Positions 1-12,459 of a stretch of DNA of 64,000 nucleotides are shown here, in pieces. Position 1 is the stretch's first letter, and each line of letters starts with the position of its first letter. The notes beneath the pieces are model-generated. The model was not told the DNA's origin. It saw only the letters and a program-made list of their open reading frames with translations, and did no database searches. The position numbers and the translations under genes are program-made. Location of the stretch: positions 4,179,869 through 4,243,868 of the forward strand of contig PCDI01000001.1 of assembly GCA_002778195.1 (NCBI GenBank), written 5' to 3'. Source of the DNA: Raffaelea ambrosiae. Lineage: Eukaryota > Ascomycota > Sordariomycetes > Ophiostomatales > Ophiostomataceae.

Positions 1-40
1 CGGCCAAGGAGCCGTTGGTCTGGGATTTGGGGGGCGCCAT
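1..40 (-). CDS. Possible 5' tip of a truncated minus-strand gene
   Basis: An ATG at 40-38 in a good context (GCCATGG) opens a frame reading MAPPKSQTNGSLA to the window edge. On the coding strand, the upstream sequence (roughly 150-1,300) is pyrimidine-rich, as is common for leaders of well-expressed genes in filamentous fungi. Thirteen codons are too few to name a family. It could equally be a chance ATG. Confidence 0.33.
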   Translation of the reverse strand, partial: MAPPKSQTNGSLA

Positions 41-1670
41 GGCGTACGGTGGTGAGCAATGGCGCCGCGGTCTGCTTGTAGAAAAAGCAAAACGCAGCTG
101 AGGCGAGGAGTTGGCTAGCCTCGCCTAGGAGAAGTCGGGAGGAAATGCGGGATGGCGAGGACGTCGGGGGCGGCGAATATGTGAAGACGACGAGGGAGAA
201 AGAGAGAGAGATGGAAAGAGAGAAAAGCGGTTGTGCAAGGTCAACGGGCTGACACACGTACGAGAGAGATGTGTTGGTGGGTCAAAACAGGGACAGGGTG
301 ATCCATATGCCTCCCCCGTCGGGAAGCACGGGGACAGGGCGAGGGCGTGTGGGAGGAGTCGAGAGACAAATGGAACAAATAGAATGGGGCCCCGGGGTGC
401 AGACACCAGCGGCCACAGACCAGAGATGTCCTCAGCAGAAGCACGGCGCGGCAGGCGAAGACTGCATGGCAGTCGACATGTGGGCGCGGCGTGCGGTGCT
501 GATGGTTTGGCAGATGGGCTGCACGGGCGGGTGGAAAAGAAAGCAGACTGGGGTGGGCAGGCTGGCGGGACAGACAGGCTGGCCGTGTGCGTGCTTGGCA
601 GAGAATCTGAAATCTGAAGAGGGGGGGGGAAGAAAAGTGATGCAGACGAGATGGGCCAATATGGGTGGGAATACAAGATGTCAGAAGAAAAGGAGGACAA
701 GTTGTAGAAGTAGAGAAAAGGCCCAGAGAAGGAACCGAGAAATAAGAAATAAGAGAGTAATAGAGAAATAATAAACGAGAGGGTGGGTATGTGTCTGAGC
801 CGGAAGGCGAGGGAGACGGTAGCAAGGGAAAAGGGAGCTAGCCAGCAAGCGTGCGGAAGAGCAATGCGTCTATTGTTGTGAGAGTGTGGCAGACGCGAGG
901 AAAGGTGGCAATGGGCGACAGGCGCAGGGAAGAGGGTGATATTTTAAAGTTGTCGGGCCCGCGTGCTTTTCTGTGCAGGTCTAGTTTTGGGGGGCGGCTT
1001 GGCGCGGTCGAGGAGTGGAAGTGGATGCTTGTGCGGACGGGGAATGGATGTGCAGAGGAGGTGACGAGGTGAGGACGGCCAAAAGCGAGAAAACGCAGAC
1101 GAAGTGAAGAAGGTGAAAAGGGCAAGAAAGAAGGCAGAAGGCAGAAGGCAGACAAGCGAGAGATTGTGACGGGCCGACAGAAAGGGCAAGAGACGTGCGG
1201 CAGGGAGGCTGCTTAATGGGTGGATGGGCGTATATAAAGGAGGGCAATGGAAATGAGAGGCCGAGGCGGGTCCTGGCTGGGGTGACTGGGGTGTGCGTAT
1301 AAGGAAGAGCCAGGAGGGAAGGCGAGAGGGACTAAGACGGAGGAACGGCGACGTTGAGCAGGCAGAGCCGGGAGGCAGGCACGCCGGGCAGGCAGGCAGG
1401 CCCAGGCAGGGCAGGCACACAACGAAAGCGGCACGAAAGCGGCAAGAGCAATGGGAGGCGAACGAGCAGGCGCCCAGGGAGGAAGGCGCGGCCGAGACGA
1501 CAGAGGCGCAAGCAGAGACGACAGGCCAAGAGAAAAAGGGCAGGCACATCTACAGTACACAACAGACGACCGACGGACAGAACAGACGTCAGACTGCAGT
1601 CCAACACCACGACACCGTCTCTATATGAAAGCACGCCAGCAGGCGACGGACGCAACAGACAGCACCAACC

Positions 1671-1702
1671 GACTACTCGACTACTCGACTACTCGACTAC
1701 TC
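1671..1702. repeat. Octanucleotide microsatellite (GACTACTC)x4
   Basis: Four perfect head-to-tail copies of GACTACTC, followed by GTAC. Confidence 0.95.
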
Positions 1703-2047
1703 GTACACACTCTTCCCCCCCAAACATAAAAAAAACACAGATATGCCGGAACGTGAGAAAAGGGCAATAATGGCCCATGCCAATATTAAGAACGAGTGCG
1801 GCGTCCCAGAATTGCCAGAGGCTAGTTCGTTCGTTTGGGATTTGCGGTGGAACGTGGGCGAGCGCAGCGGAAGAACAACGACGGCAGCATCAGGCATCTG
1901 CCAGGTGGGAGGGACGGCCAGCAGGGCCAGCCCAGTGCCGCCATACTCCATGGTCGCAGCCAGCCAGAGCGAGGGCGGCGCCCAGCCAATGAAGGTGGGA
2001 AAAGATGGGCCATGTTTTTTTTGGGTTTTTTTTCTTTTGCCCTTGTC

Positions 2048-2067
2048 TACTATGTAGTTACATAGTA
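2048..2067. repeat. Inverted pair of the 9-mer, 2-bp spacer
   Basis: TACTATGTA (2048-2056) and its exact reverse complement TACATAGTA (2059-2067) are separated by GT. Together they form a 20-bp dyad made of two copies of the motif that is dispersed over the window's intergenic DNA. Confidence 0.9.
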
Positions 2068-3154
2068 TTTCCTCGTCTTTTATTTTTATGTCCCCCTTCC
2101 CTCCTCCACAGCCCCCGAGTAGCTACACTAGCGTGGTCGGGTCGCTAAGAGGTACTGACAGGGGTGAATTGTCTCGTAACTGTGCGGGAAGCCAGTCGGA
2201 GAGGTACTTCGGCACTACATCACCGTCTGATTGGCGGGACCTGCACAACAACCTCGTTTCTTCTCGCCGCCGCTGCTGGCCCTGCGAGTCTTCCCTCCTT
2301 TTATCCCGACGACGCATCGCAAGACTCGTCCGTCTGTCGTTGCTGTTCTCTGCGCACACGCGCCCGGCTGTCTGCATGCGTTCTGTGCTGTCGGACGAGT
2401 CCCGTCGTGGCCAGGACGGTCTCCCGTGTCGGCCTCTCCTCGACTGGCCCCCTCGACCAATCCGACTATCCGTGACGAAGCGCAGCCGGGGCCAGCCAGA
2501 GACGGTCTCTCTCCCTCCCTCTGTCTTCCTTCGTCTGTGTTCTGCGTCGCCAGCCAAGGCGAACGGCACTTCCATGCCATTTGAAACAGAAAAGGCACAC
2601 ATGCAACTCTGCCCTTCCCAGCAGACAACATGCACTCGCCTCTGCAAATGCACACCCACCCATGCCGGTCTTGCGTTTTCTTGCCCTTCCTCTTGTTCCG
2701 CCCTGCTCCTCAAATGATCCGTATCTACTTTTTTTTGGTGCTCGTCCATCGTCGCATAGCCCTGCTCCTGCCTGGTGCCCGCTGATATTTGCCAACACCA
2801 CCCCCCGGCCGGCCGCAAAGTCACGCTCGCGATCTCATGGGGAGCCCACATTCTTTTTCCCATATTGCCCTCGACTGGGCCAACACGCGCTAACGGGGGG
2901 GGTTCTACATAGTACCTGTGGTTTGGCAGCACTAAGAAACCACTGCGACGGTGTGGCCCCGCCTCCCTTCTCACATCCGGTGGGTACGGAGCGTAAAAAA
3001 TAGAGAGAGAGAGATTATGTATCTTACTATGTAACTTATTGCCGTTTGTACCTTTTGTATGTGCGGTAGGGCTTTTCCTGTATATACCGCCCGCTTCCGT
3101 GCCCCATTCCGACGACATCTCATTTCTGGTCCAGCTCGGGTTCCAGCGCTCTCC

Positions 3155-3226
3155 CTGGTTCCTCTGGTTCTTCTGGTTCCTCTGGCTCCTCCGGCTCCTC
3201 TGATTCTTCTGGCTCTTGTGGCTCCC
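3155..3226. repeat. 9-bp minisatellite, 8 units
   Basis: Eight contiguous 9-bp units of the type CTGGYTCYT. Read on the minus strand it gives an EEP/EEPEEP stretch, but no supported gene surrounds it. Confidence 0.9.
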
Positions 3227-3387
3227 TCCTGGTTTCTATATGGCTCCTCGCTGTGCCGGGCTCATTGTATCTGTTGCACCCAGTCTCCCTGTCCGCCCAT
3301 CGTGTCTGCCCGTCCGAACGCCTCTGTTTCTCGCCAATTCGCCCCTTCACCCAATCCATACTCGTGCGAAGTATCTTACACTCACAC

Positions 3388-3427
3388 ATTGACACACTGG
3401 CACACTGACACACTGACACACTGACAT
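3388..3427. repeat. Octanucleotide microsatellite (ACTGACAC)x5
   Basis: Five 8-bp units: ATTGACAC, ACTGGCAC, ACTGACAC, ACTGACAC, ACTGACAT. It begins 8 bp after a GTATCTTAC motif (3371-3379). Confidence 0.9.
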
Positions 3428-6400
3428 GCACACCACACGTAATCTTGTGTATCTACCATCCATATCCCCCCCCCCCTCCCCCCCCTTATTGCCGTCGTAT
3501 GCTCTGTCACAGCCGGTATGGTTGTCAGCCCGACCGCACCTTGTCGACTGGAAAGCAAGATGCATCGTTCGTAACATTGACATGGGTGGCAGGGCTCACC
3601 TGACAAACCTTTTCCTCTTCTTGTCATCTGGCCCTGCAACCAGTCCGGGCTGGCCTGTCCTGCGCGGCGCACTGTGAGGACAAGACGCTAGCTACTATAG
3701 TAGTCTAATTCTGGGGGTGACGAATGGGGTGAGCTGTACAAAGTACTCGTGCCTGCTGCTACGACAATCGTATAACCTGAGAAGCAAAAAGGAAAAATCC
3801 ACCGAGCATGCACGAGGGACCAGAGATCTGTCTCCCATAGTAAGTCGCCCGCGCCCGTGAGACGGCGCCATCCAAAGAGGAGTTGGGCAGCCTAAAAAAG
3901 GAGTATGGTGGCGCGACCAAAATAAAAAAAAACCGCTGGCCAAGTTTGCTTGTGCGCAAAGCATTGAATGTGCGTTTGTATATGGACTTAGTAGCATCAT
4001 GACCTGCATATGGGATGAGGAGCGTCGGTACAGAGCCATATGTGCACTGCACACTGCCCATTGGCGTATTATTGTTATTATTTGCTCGGTCACCGGTCGC
4101 CGTCTACTTTCTTGACAGCTGCGATACCCGACGACAATACAGAAAGCCACTTTTTGTCCAGCCAGCCATGGCGCACAATTTCTGTCTTGGAACGCCGGGG
4201 AGTTCCATTTCGATTTCCATTTCGCTATGAAAATATTTTCCGACAAAATTTTCCTCTTGGGTTCTTCCTCTTGTCGGCTGATTGTCGCCGGTGCAAATCC
4301 TAGTGGCACGGCTAACACTGGTCGAACAAGAGGCGTCTCAGCCTGTTGGCGGGCCACGGCTTGCTCGATAGCTGTCTTGCAAAGCGAAGGGAGTATCATG
4401 CAGCTCCACGTAAAGATGTCCTCACATTATAGTGGGTTTTCTTTGGAGAGCTTTTTGTCTTTCTTTCGCCCAAGCTGAATTACGCGCTCTCTATTAGACG
4501 GAAAAGACCGCAAGGGCTGCAGAGACAGCTCGGCTTTTATCTGCCCCTCTACATATATACGTAGCAGCCGAATACGGAATCGTCTGGAGACGGATCCCTG
4601 CACTTTTGACAAGCAGACCTGGTGTCCGAACGCCAGTCAAGTTTTTGCCGAGTAAGAACTGAAGAAAAAAACCGAAGAAAGAAACTGAAGAAGAAGCCCA
4701 TTTTTTAAATATTCTCTACAGCTAGGGAAAGAGCGCCCGTTCTGTGTGCAGGCACTCGTTCCTTCCTGGTCTGTTGCCCATTCTCGACCCCATCCTTTGT
4801 CCGTGTGATTGGTAGACGCTAGTGACTGAGCGACGGCTGGAATTCCCGGAAGGCGCGACCTATGTTCATTAGCCATGTCGGCCTGGCACGTCGGCATGGG
4901 CGAACGCAGAAACCCATCTCCTCTTGTATTCAATTTTCTTATTTTTTTCCTTTGGTCTTTAGGAATCCATCGATGGGAACGGTGCTTGTTCCCATCTACA
5001 GACCCAGTCTTGCTCAAACAAGGAGAGACCCAGGGTTCGGCCATGCAAGAAAGCAAAACACCCCTTCCCTCGCACCCCCCCAAAAAGCGGAAGACAAGAA
5101 ACAGTGCGACCAGGTGTTTCAAAAGTCGACTGGATTTGGTCGGATCGGCTTCTCCAGGGAAAACCCATCGAATCAGAAGTGCAGGGGGGCGGGACACACA
5201 ACAGAACCCGTCAACCCAAAAATTGCGTCTGCAGGTTTGAAGCCCATCTGGCTGCACACGGTCGGTGAGCTTCTGTACAGGAAGTCGTTGTGCGAGTATA
5301 CATGGTGAGATATGGATAAGAAACGGCTCACTATACCTTGTTGCTCGCTCGTTCACTGTTACGATTGCGCACTCCATAGTTTTGTGTAAGATACTTTCTC
5401 TGCCTCCTACTGTGCCGCTGGCCGCCTGTTGGAACCGGCCAAGGCGACTGGAACCTTTCATGACAAGCCAGGAAGGTCGCCGGTAAGGTGCCTGGGCGAT
5501 CTCATCTTACTACATAGTATGGCACCCACGCCATAGACTGGGGGCAGGCGACAGCACCTGTGTGATGTGGAAGTCTCCCTCTCCCCTCCTCCCCTTTCTC
5601 CCCAAATTCCTCCTGGGTTTCCTGATACCGGCCACTCCACCAAACGGCCGTTGCACAAGTGGATTGTTTTCCTTTGTTTCAACCGACATAGTATCACGTC
5701 GTCCGCCCCAAGAACAAAGGCGGAGGAAGGAATAAGAAATGCGGCAGGTGGTTGGAACGAACTGAAAATAAAGATCATATGGGAGGGTGCGCCTGATTTT
5801 TAGTGCACAAAATTGGGAAGGGGAAAGGGATTAAAAGAATAAAAGGTCCCAGTACTCGTACTGGACTGGACCATCCGGACAGGGTCATGGCTGTTGATCC
5901 GCTTCTCGTGGCGTAACAGGGATTGGTTGGGCCTGGACGAGCCGCAGGGGGGGAGGGGTGTGTGGTGTGTGTACCGCCATAGATGGAATGGTGGGTCGGC
6001 AGAGATGGAGGGTTGTAAAAGAAGGGGGACTGGGGGTAGGAAGACAATGGAAACGTCCGTCAGCCAGGAGGAACGTCCAACCTCTGTTCTTGGAAGCGGC
6101 AGCCGGCATCCACCACAGCAAGACGTCTTGCAGGGGAACAGCGAAAACACAAGAAGAATACAGAGGGAATGAATGGCCAGGAACACCATACGGGGAAAGG
6201 AGAAAAAAGGGAAAGGGCACGAAATTCAAAAATAGGCGTACGCCAACATAAACGGTCTATGAAACGCGCATGGGGACCCGCGGCTGCCCCATCTTGTGTT
6301 CTTTTTTTCGGTGCAGTCTATCCTGCCAACAATGGGGACTGGCCAAAACAAATGAAACGGGGACCCTGGATGATGGGGGGCGTGGAAGAGGCAGCAACAC

Positions 6401-8674
6401 GGTTCCCCCAGCAGGGCAAATCCTCCCTAAGATTTATCTGTCCTGGGCTCCGATGCGGCCGGGGGGGGGGCCAGATGACTCCCGAGGTTTCCCTGTTCTA
6501 CGGGACCTGTGATTTTCGCCACTGACGTGGTTCTTTTTTAATTTTTTGCGATAGCGCATATCACCACACCTTTGCCATGCGCGGATGCGGCCATGAGCCG
6601 ATGCCAGACTTGCTAGCAGAGAAGGGGATGCCCAAATTGTCGCATCTACTGCGCGTCCAACCTGGGACTGGGGGGGCTGGTCCAGCAGGAAAGCCAAGCC
6701 GTGCCTGTGCGCTGACAGCCTGAAGCCAAACAAGGCACATATGCGCCGAAAAACAACCACAAAGTGCATATTGGCTGGAAATGCATCTGCTGTGAAGCCA
6801 TGCTTTCGCTCGAGTGAATCTGTTGGATGTGTCTCTGAGAAAAAAGGGGGAAAACATATGCGCAAGAGTAAGATATCTGCCGATTCTGCTCTTGTCGAAG
6901 ATGGCGTCTGCTAAAAACGCGCGACAGCTGACACCTCTCCTTGAGCCACGAGACCGGTGTTTCTTCTGCCTGTCGCCTTGTCTGCTCCTTGGCTATGTAC
7001 AGTGTCGACAAAGAGCTGTGGCAGTGCTTGCAGAGTTTCTGCGGAGAATTGCACACGAGCTTGTTCAGCATGTAACTGCACAACCCAGCAATGCCATACA
7101 TCCCATTTGCTTGCCTGTGGTCCTGCCTCCTAAATGGGTGGCATGCGCGCCCCTCCACATTTGAACCACACAGCATCCAACAGCCATCAACAACACCAGT
7201 CGCCCGTGACATGGAGCGGATAAGCCGAGCTATCACCCCCGAGCCGTACCTATCGTCGTGTCTTGCGAAAAATATTCTCAAGCAGGTATCTTCTTTTTGA
7301 AGAATGGAAAATTACTGGCACTACACAAAAAACGATGAAGGTCAAACACTATCCGAAAGAAAAGGGGAAAAAAAAAACTCTTTTCAATTAATGGCGGAGA
7401 GGTACTTGACGGGTACTATCTTCACCGGTCGCTCACGCTAAAGTACCATCTCGCTACCTCGGTTTCACCTAACCAGGACAGGTTATTATTTATCATTGGA
7501 TGGGAGGAGCAAGCACCGCCGCCGCACCGCACTACTCACGAGTCTGCCCGACGTTCTCGTCCATCACTCTTTCCCTCTTATTTCCCCTTTCTTCCCCACC
7601 ACCACCACGGAATTTTCCCCTTCTGGGCGCGTGCCCAGCTGCTCCTGCCGAATGGCACTTGCCAATATGCATGCTACATAGTATTACTAGCATTATCTTA
7701 CGTGTACGGGGGTACCTGTATTACTCGTATACGTTCTTTTCTCTGTTATGTGCGTGAATACAGTCTAAGCAAAAAACGCACGGCTATTTGGCGTGTACAC
7801 CCGTATACATACTTTGCAGTACAGTTTGATGCACGTGCAGCTCGTTTTCGACCATGAACACATTTGCTTGCCGATTCCAACGCGAAAACGGCGTGCCTCT
7901 CTCTACACAAGGAGCAATGCCCAACGGACAGCCGCTGGCAGCTGCCATACATCCGACTGCAGACGCACATTCGTTTGTTGCTCTGTCCAGGCTAAAACAG
8001 GAACCAAACAGGGCGGCACGTATTCCACTGCAAATGGAAGAATGAGGCCCCGAAGAAAGGAATGCAGATTGGGCGAAAGGGAAAATGGAAGAAAAATGGA
8101 AGAAGAGATAAGCGAAAAATGAAAGTAGAAAGAAGCAGACAGGCAGCAGAAAGGCACGAGAGGTCGTGTTACTGATTCATGCTTGCCCCACTTCCAATTT
8201 ATCTCCCGCGCAGTGGTCGTGCCTACCCATTTTGATGGGGTCGGCTCCACGTGACTAGGCGCGGCTTTGGTGTGATGCGGCCCCTAACCGAGATCGCGTT
8301 CCTTGCAGCAGAGCCCCTCGTTTCGCGATCTAGATCAAGCTTTGCTTCTGCCTGGCAAAGCTGTCGCTCCTGCATGCAAGCACATAGAGTAGCCGAACAC
8401 AACAGGAAATTTGCCTCATTGTGCTTGGGCGCGTACCGTTGTCTCTGCTGTACTATTTTGATGGAAATTGGTGTTTGTTTGCACCCGTGTTTCTGCCGTT
8501 GTTGTTGTTGACATATGCTCTTCTCTGAGGGCATCTGATATTGCCTTCCCTCCCAAAAAAGCTTGTTAGCTTGTTCTGTTTTTTTGTTTACTTTTGCCGT
8601 TTTGCCCCAGACAAGGCCACCGCTTCCCCCCTCCTCCTCTCAGCAACCCCCAACACCATGCTGGACTGGCTCCC

Positions 8675-11600
8675 ATGGCGAGCAACCACCTTGGACTCTG
8701 GCAGCAGACCTCTGAGCAAGCCGTGAAGCAGCGCAACCAGCCGTCCTATGGAACTACAACAACCACAACGACTACCACAACCACGACCATACAAACTGCA
8801 AGCCTGAAGCGTGGCCATGTCGACGACAGCAGCAGTTCGTCCTTCGCGGCTGCTGAACAGCCGCTGGCGAAGCGGCAGGCCTTGCCACCCATGCCCAAGC
8901 TTCCATCGCGGCTGACAGCCAGTGCGATTGTGGATGTGCGCAGCAGTGGCAGCTTGGACAATAGCGAAGCGGACCTTGTCCATGGGCAGAGGCCCGATTG
9001 GCTGCCAGCAGGAGTCTCCGAGTACTCGCAGAGGCGGGTCATTCGTGCCACGCCGAGCGCGGCTGCAGACCGTCTCCTCTCCCTCGACCACCCGGCCTAT
9101 GGCTTGCCGCCCCAGCTCGTAGCCAACTTGGCTGCCCTCGGCATTTGCTCCATCTACCCTTGGCAGAAGCAGTGCCTGTTGCGGGGTCCGGGGCTGCTCG
9201 AGGGCTCTCGAAGCTTGATCTACTCGGCCCCCACCGGAGGAGGCAAGTCTCTGGTGGCCGATGTGCTGATGCTGAAGCAGATACTGCGCGGGCACGCTGC
9301 CAGCAGCCGGAGCGGCAACCGCCCCAAAGCTCTTTTGGTTCTGCCCTTTGTGGCTCTTGTGCAGGAGAAGGTCCGGTGGCTCCGCCGTGTTGTGCAGGGC
9401 TTATCTCGCGCGGGCAACCAAGCCACCGGCAGCAGTCAGTATGACGACCGTCCACCATGGCAGAAGCGCCAGGACGAGGACGCCATCCGCGTTGTGGGAT
9501 TTTTTGGTGGTGCCAAAATCAAGGCGACATGGGCAGACTTTGATATTGGCGTTGCTACCATTGAAAAGGTAAGGCGAAACCATGGAGAGAGCCTCGTATA
9601 TGCATCTTTATTTCGTGTTTTTGTTTTGTTTTTTTGCTCACCTGACGCGTTCTGCTTCCAGGCAAACTCCCTTGTCAATACTGCTATTGATGACTGCTCG
9701 ATATCTGATCTCAAAGTGGTCGTTCTCGATGAGCTCCACATGATCGATGATGGGCACCGCGGCTATCTGATGGAACTCATGGCCACAAAGCTTCTTTGCC
9801 TCGAAAACCATGTCCAGATCGTGGGCATGAGCGCCACTTTGAGGGTAAGTGGCCACCCCACTACAAGCACCAACATCACGTTCTAACAGGACTACCCGCA
9901 GAACATTGAACTATTGGCAAAGTGGCTTGGTGCCCATGCTTATGAAACGCACTACCGGCCCATTCCTGTTGACGAGCATTTGGTTTATGATGGCAACATA
10001 TACGATGCGAATCTTGCCAGTGCTCAGTTTCTCGAAACTTCACAGACACCCCCTGACCCGGAGGCTTCGATGAAGTCTTTGAGGACCATCCACGAGTCGG
10101 AGCACCGAGAGTTGCACGATCCTGTCACCAACGCTATTGTGTCCCTAGCAAGTGAGACGGCTCTGGCCGGGTTCGGCGCGCTCGTCTTCTCTAGTAGTCG
10201 GGCAGCGTCTGAGTCAGACGCCCTCCTCATCAGCCGAGTCCTGCCCATGCCATCGGAACTTGACCCAAGCGTCTTGGAGGCACGGCTGAATCTGCTGGGT
10301 GACTTGCAGAGCCTCAGCAGCGGTCTGGACACAAACTTGAGCAAGACCATCCTCGCCGGTGTCGGATTCCATCATGCCGGCATGACGACGGAGGAGCGCG
10401 ACCTCGTCGCCAACGGCTTCGATACAGGGGTCCTAAAAGTGTGTGTGGCCACGTGCGGTCTGGCTGCAGGCATCAACCTGCCGGCGCGCCGCGTGATCTT
10501 GCACAATGCACGCATGGGTCGTGACCTGGTGGGCCCGGCCATGCTGCGACAGATGCGGGGACGCGCTGGGCGCAAGGGCAAAGATGAGATCGGCGAGACA
10601 TATCTATGCTGCCGCAGCAACGACGTGGACGACGTGCTGGACCTCATGCATGCCGAGCTGCCGCGGGTCTCGAGCTGTTTGCTGACAGACCGGCGGTGTC
10701 TCCAACGGGCGCTTCTGGAAGTCATTACGGTTCGACTTGCCACCAGTCGCGAGTCCTTGGATGACTACGTGCGAAAGACATTGCTCTATCACTCTAGCGG
10801 GGCAGATAGAAGCCAAGAAGGGGATGTAGATGACGACAGAGAGAACGATGGCACTCTCACGACAGGCAGAGCAGACAACAGCGATGACGAAAGGCCCCAA
10901 CCGCCTGCAATCTGGAAAGATGTGGAACAGAGCCTAGAGTCGCTGCAGACGATGGGCTTCATTACCGTGGGCGATAGGTTTGGGAACTTCCAGCCGACAC
11001 GACTGGGCAAGGCCGTCGTGGCTTCCGCTCTTGATCCCGAGGACGCGGTGTTCGTCCACAGCGAGCTGGAGCGTGCTCTCCAGGCCTTTGTTCTGGACGG
11101 AGAGATGCACGTGCTCTATACCTTTACGCCCGTCCATGACACGCTGGGCGCGGCCGTAAACTGGCGGCGGTTCTGGGAAGAGATGGAGGGGCTCGATGAC
11201 AGCGGCATGCGCGTGCTGCGGTTTCTGGGGCTGAAGCCAAATATCATCAGCAAGATGTGCGTGGACATTGTGCATTAAACACGTTTCAATAGCTCGACTG
11301 GGCATGGTCACTGACCGATCACTCCCAGGCTCCGAGGAGGCACTCTCAAGGAGGATACTCCCAAAGAGAAAGAAACGGCCAGGATCTACAGGCGGTTCTA
11401 CCTGGCGCTGCAGCTGCGCGACCTGTGCAACGAGATGCCCATTCACCGCGTGGCACAAAAGTACGACACGCCACGGGGCGCTGTGCAGAATCTGGCCCAA
11501 ACCTGCGAAGGATTCGCCGCGGGCATGATCAAATTCTGCGAGCATTTGGGCTGGGGGTAAGACAAGAACAGAATGACGCCCACCAGTGTGGCATCATTTT

Positions 11601-12367
11601 CTGTCTGGCAAATGTGATGGTTACGAGGTTTTTTTTTTCTTTTTTTTTCTCGCTAACACACTTCTTCCAATAAACAGGGCGATGGCATCTGTTTTGGAGC
11701 ACTTTGTCGACCGGCTGAAGGCAGGTGCCAAGGCTGACCTGTTGGCTCTGGCCAAGATTGCTTTTGTGAAGAGTCGCACAGCGTACGTATCGTGACTTTG
11801 TCGGGTGTCGCCCTCCATGCCGCCTCCTCCTCTATTTCCTCTTTTGTCGAGGTGTGCTGACCCAGAACCGTGTGTCTCTTTTGCAGACGAGTCTTTTGGG
11901 AGAACGGCTTCAAAACCGTGGCCGCTGTTGCCAATGCAGATCCCAAAGAGCTTGTTCCGATACTTTTGCAAGTGAGTGGCGCTACCGGGGGGGGGCTATT
12001 TGTGTTTTTTTCATGCAACAGACGCTACCGGGGGGGGGTTGTTGGTGTTTCTTCGTGCAATAGACGCTACCGGGGTGTTGGTGTTTCTTCGTGCAATAGA
12101 CGCTACCGGGGTGCCGGTGTGTCTCGAGGAAAGAAAGGCCCGAACTAACAGCACGCAACAAGGCACAAGCAAGCAAGGTCCGTTTCGAAGAACGCAACGA
12201 AGAAAAGTTTCGCGAGAAGCTGTTGGCCAAGGCACACATCATTACCGAATCGGCCAACCGCATATGGCGTATGTTGAAGCCAAAATCCGTCGTGGCAATG
12301 ATGCTACTAGATGCTAACTCAACGGCTGGCAGAGATTGAGATGCAAAAGGATCTCGAGGAGGAGTGA
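8675..12367 (+). CDS. HELQ/POLQ-type superfamily 2 DNA helicase
   Basis: Predicted 996-aa Ski2-like helicase of the HELQ/Mus301/Hel308 group, a nuclear 3'-5' helicase that acts at stalled forks and in recombinational repair (family knowledge). Exons by my splicing: 8675-9568, 9662-9844, 9902-11256, 11329-11556, 11678-11782, 11887-11971, 12163-12268, 12333-12367. All introns are GT...AG. Visible motifs: YPWQKQ at about 161-166, Walker A SAPTGGGKS at 184-192, DELH at 321-324, SATL just before intron 2, and motif VI QMRGRAGRKG at 576-585. A C-terminal helix-hairpin-helix-like segment follows (about 870-960). There is no polymerase domain, so it is not full-length Pol theta. The N-terminus is low complexity with T12 at 27-38. 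The start at 8675 is preceded by a short out-of-frame upstream ORF at 8658. Acceptor 9889 instead of 9901 would add four residues in frame. Confidence 0.93.
11980..12130. repeat. Intronic minisatellite in the HELQ gene
   Basis: Inside intron 6 (11972-12162, 191 bp), copies of a 36-43-bp unit opening with CGCTACCGGGG start at 11980, 12023, 12065 and 12101. The units differ mainly in the length of the G run. Each unit junction also carries a CAACAG/CAATAG that resembles a splice acceptor. Confidence 0.88.
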
Positions 12368-12459
12368 TCTCGCATAGATGACGACACTTCTTTTTAAGCG
12401 GACGTAGCTGTGGCTGTCAGCGAGCGGCTTCGGCCACGTCCGTTGACTTTGAACGATGA

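Larger units (their letters stand above)
41..8674. other. Gene-poor 8.6-kb intergenic region
   Basis: No reading frame here shows a recognisable domain, a spliceable continuation or the G/C third-position bias of the neighbouring genes. The first 1.5 kb is purine-rich on the + strand. The region holds two octanucleotide microsatellites, one 9-bp array, six copies of the 9-mer TACATAGTA/TACTATGTA (2048, 2059, 2906, 3025, 5511, 7675), three copies of GTATCTTAC/GTAAGATAC (3019, 3371, 5386) and a 12-bp perfect palindrome CTACTATAGTAG at 3692-3703. A TATA-like TATATAAAG lies at 1231-1239 on the + strand, but no gene follows it. Unannotated ncRNA cannot be excluded. Confidence 0.7.

Noticed and set aside
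2123..3118. 331-codon ORF on the minus strand
   Set aside because: Composition is dominated by Arg/Gly/Ser from skewed DNA, it spans two copies of intergenic motifs and overlaps several open antisense frames. No family resemblance.
3695..4399. 234-codon ORF on the minus strand
   Set aside because: No conserved motif, ends in AT-rich sequence, and lacks the third-position G/C bias of the neighbouring genes.
4637..5461. 274-codon ORF on the minus strand
   Set aside because: No recognisable domain, amino-acid make-up unlike the real genes, antisense frames also open, and a TACATAGTA motif lies nearby as in other intergenic DNA. Probably chance.
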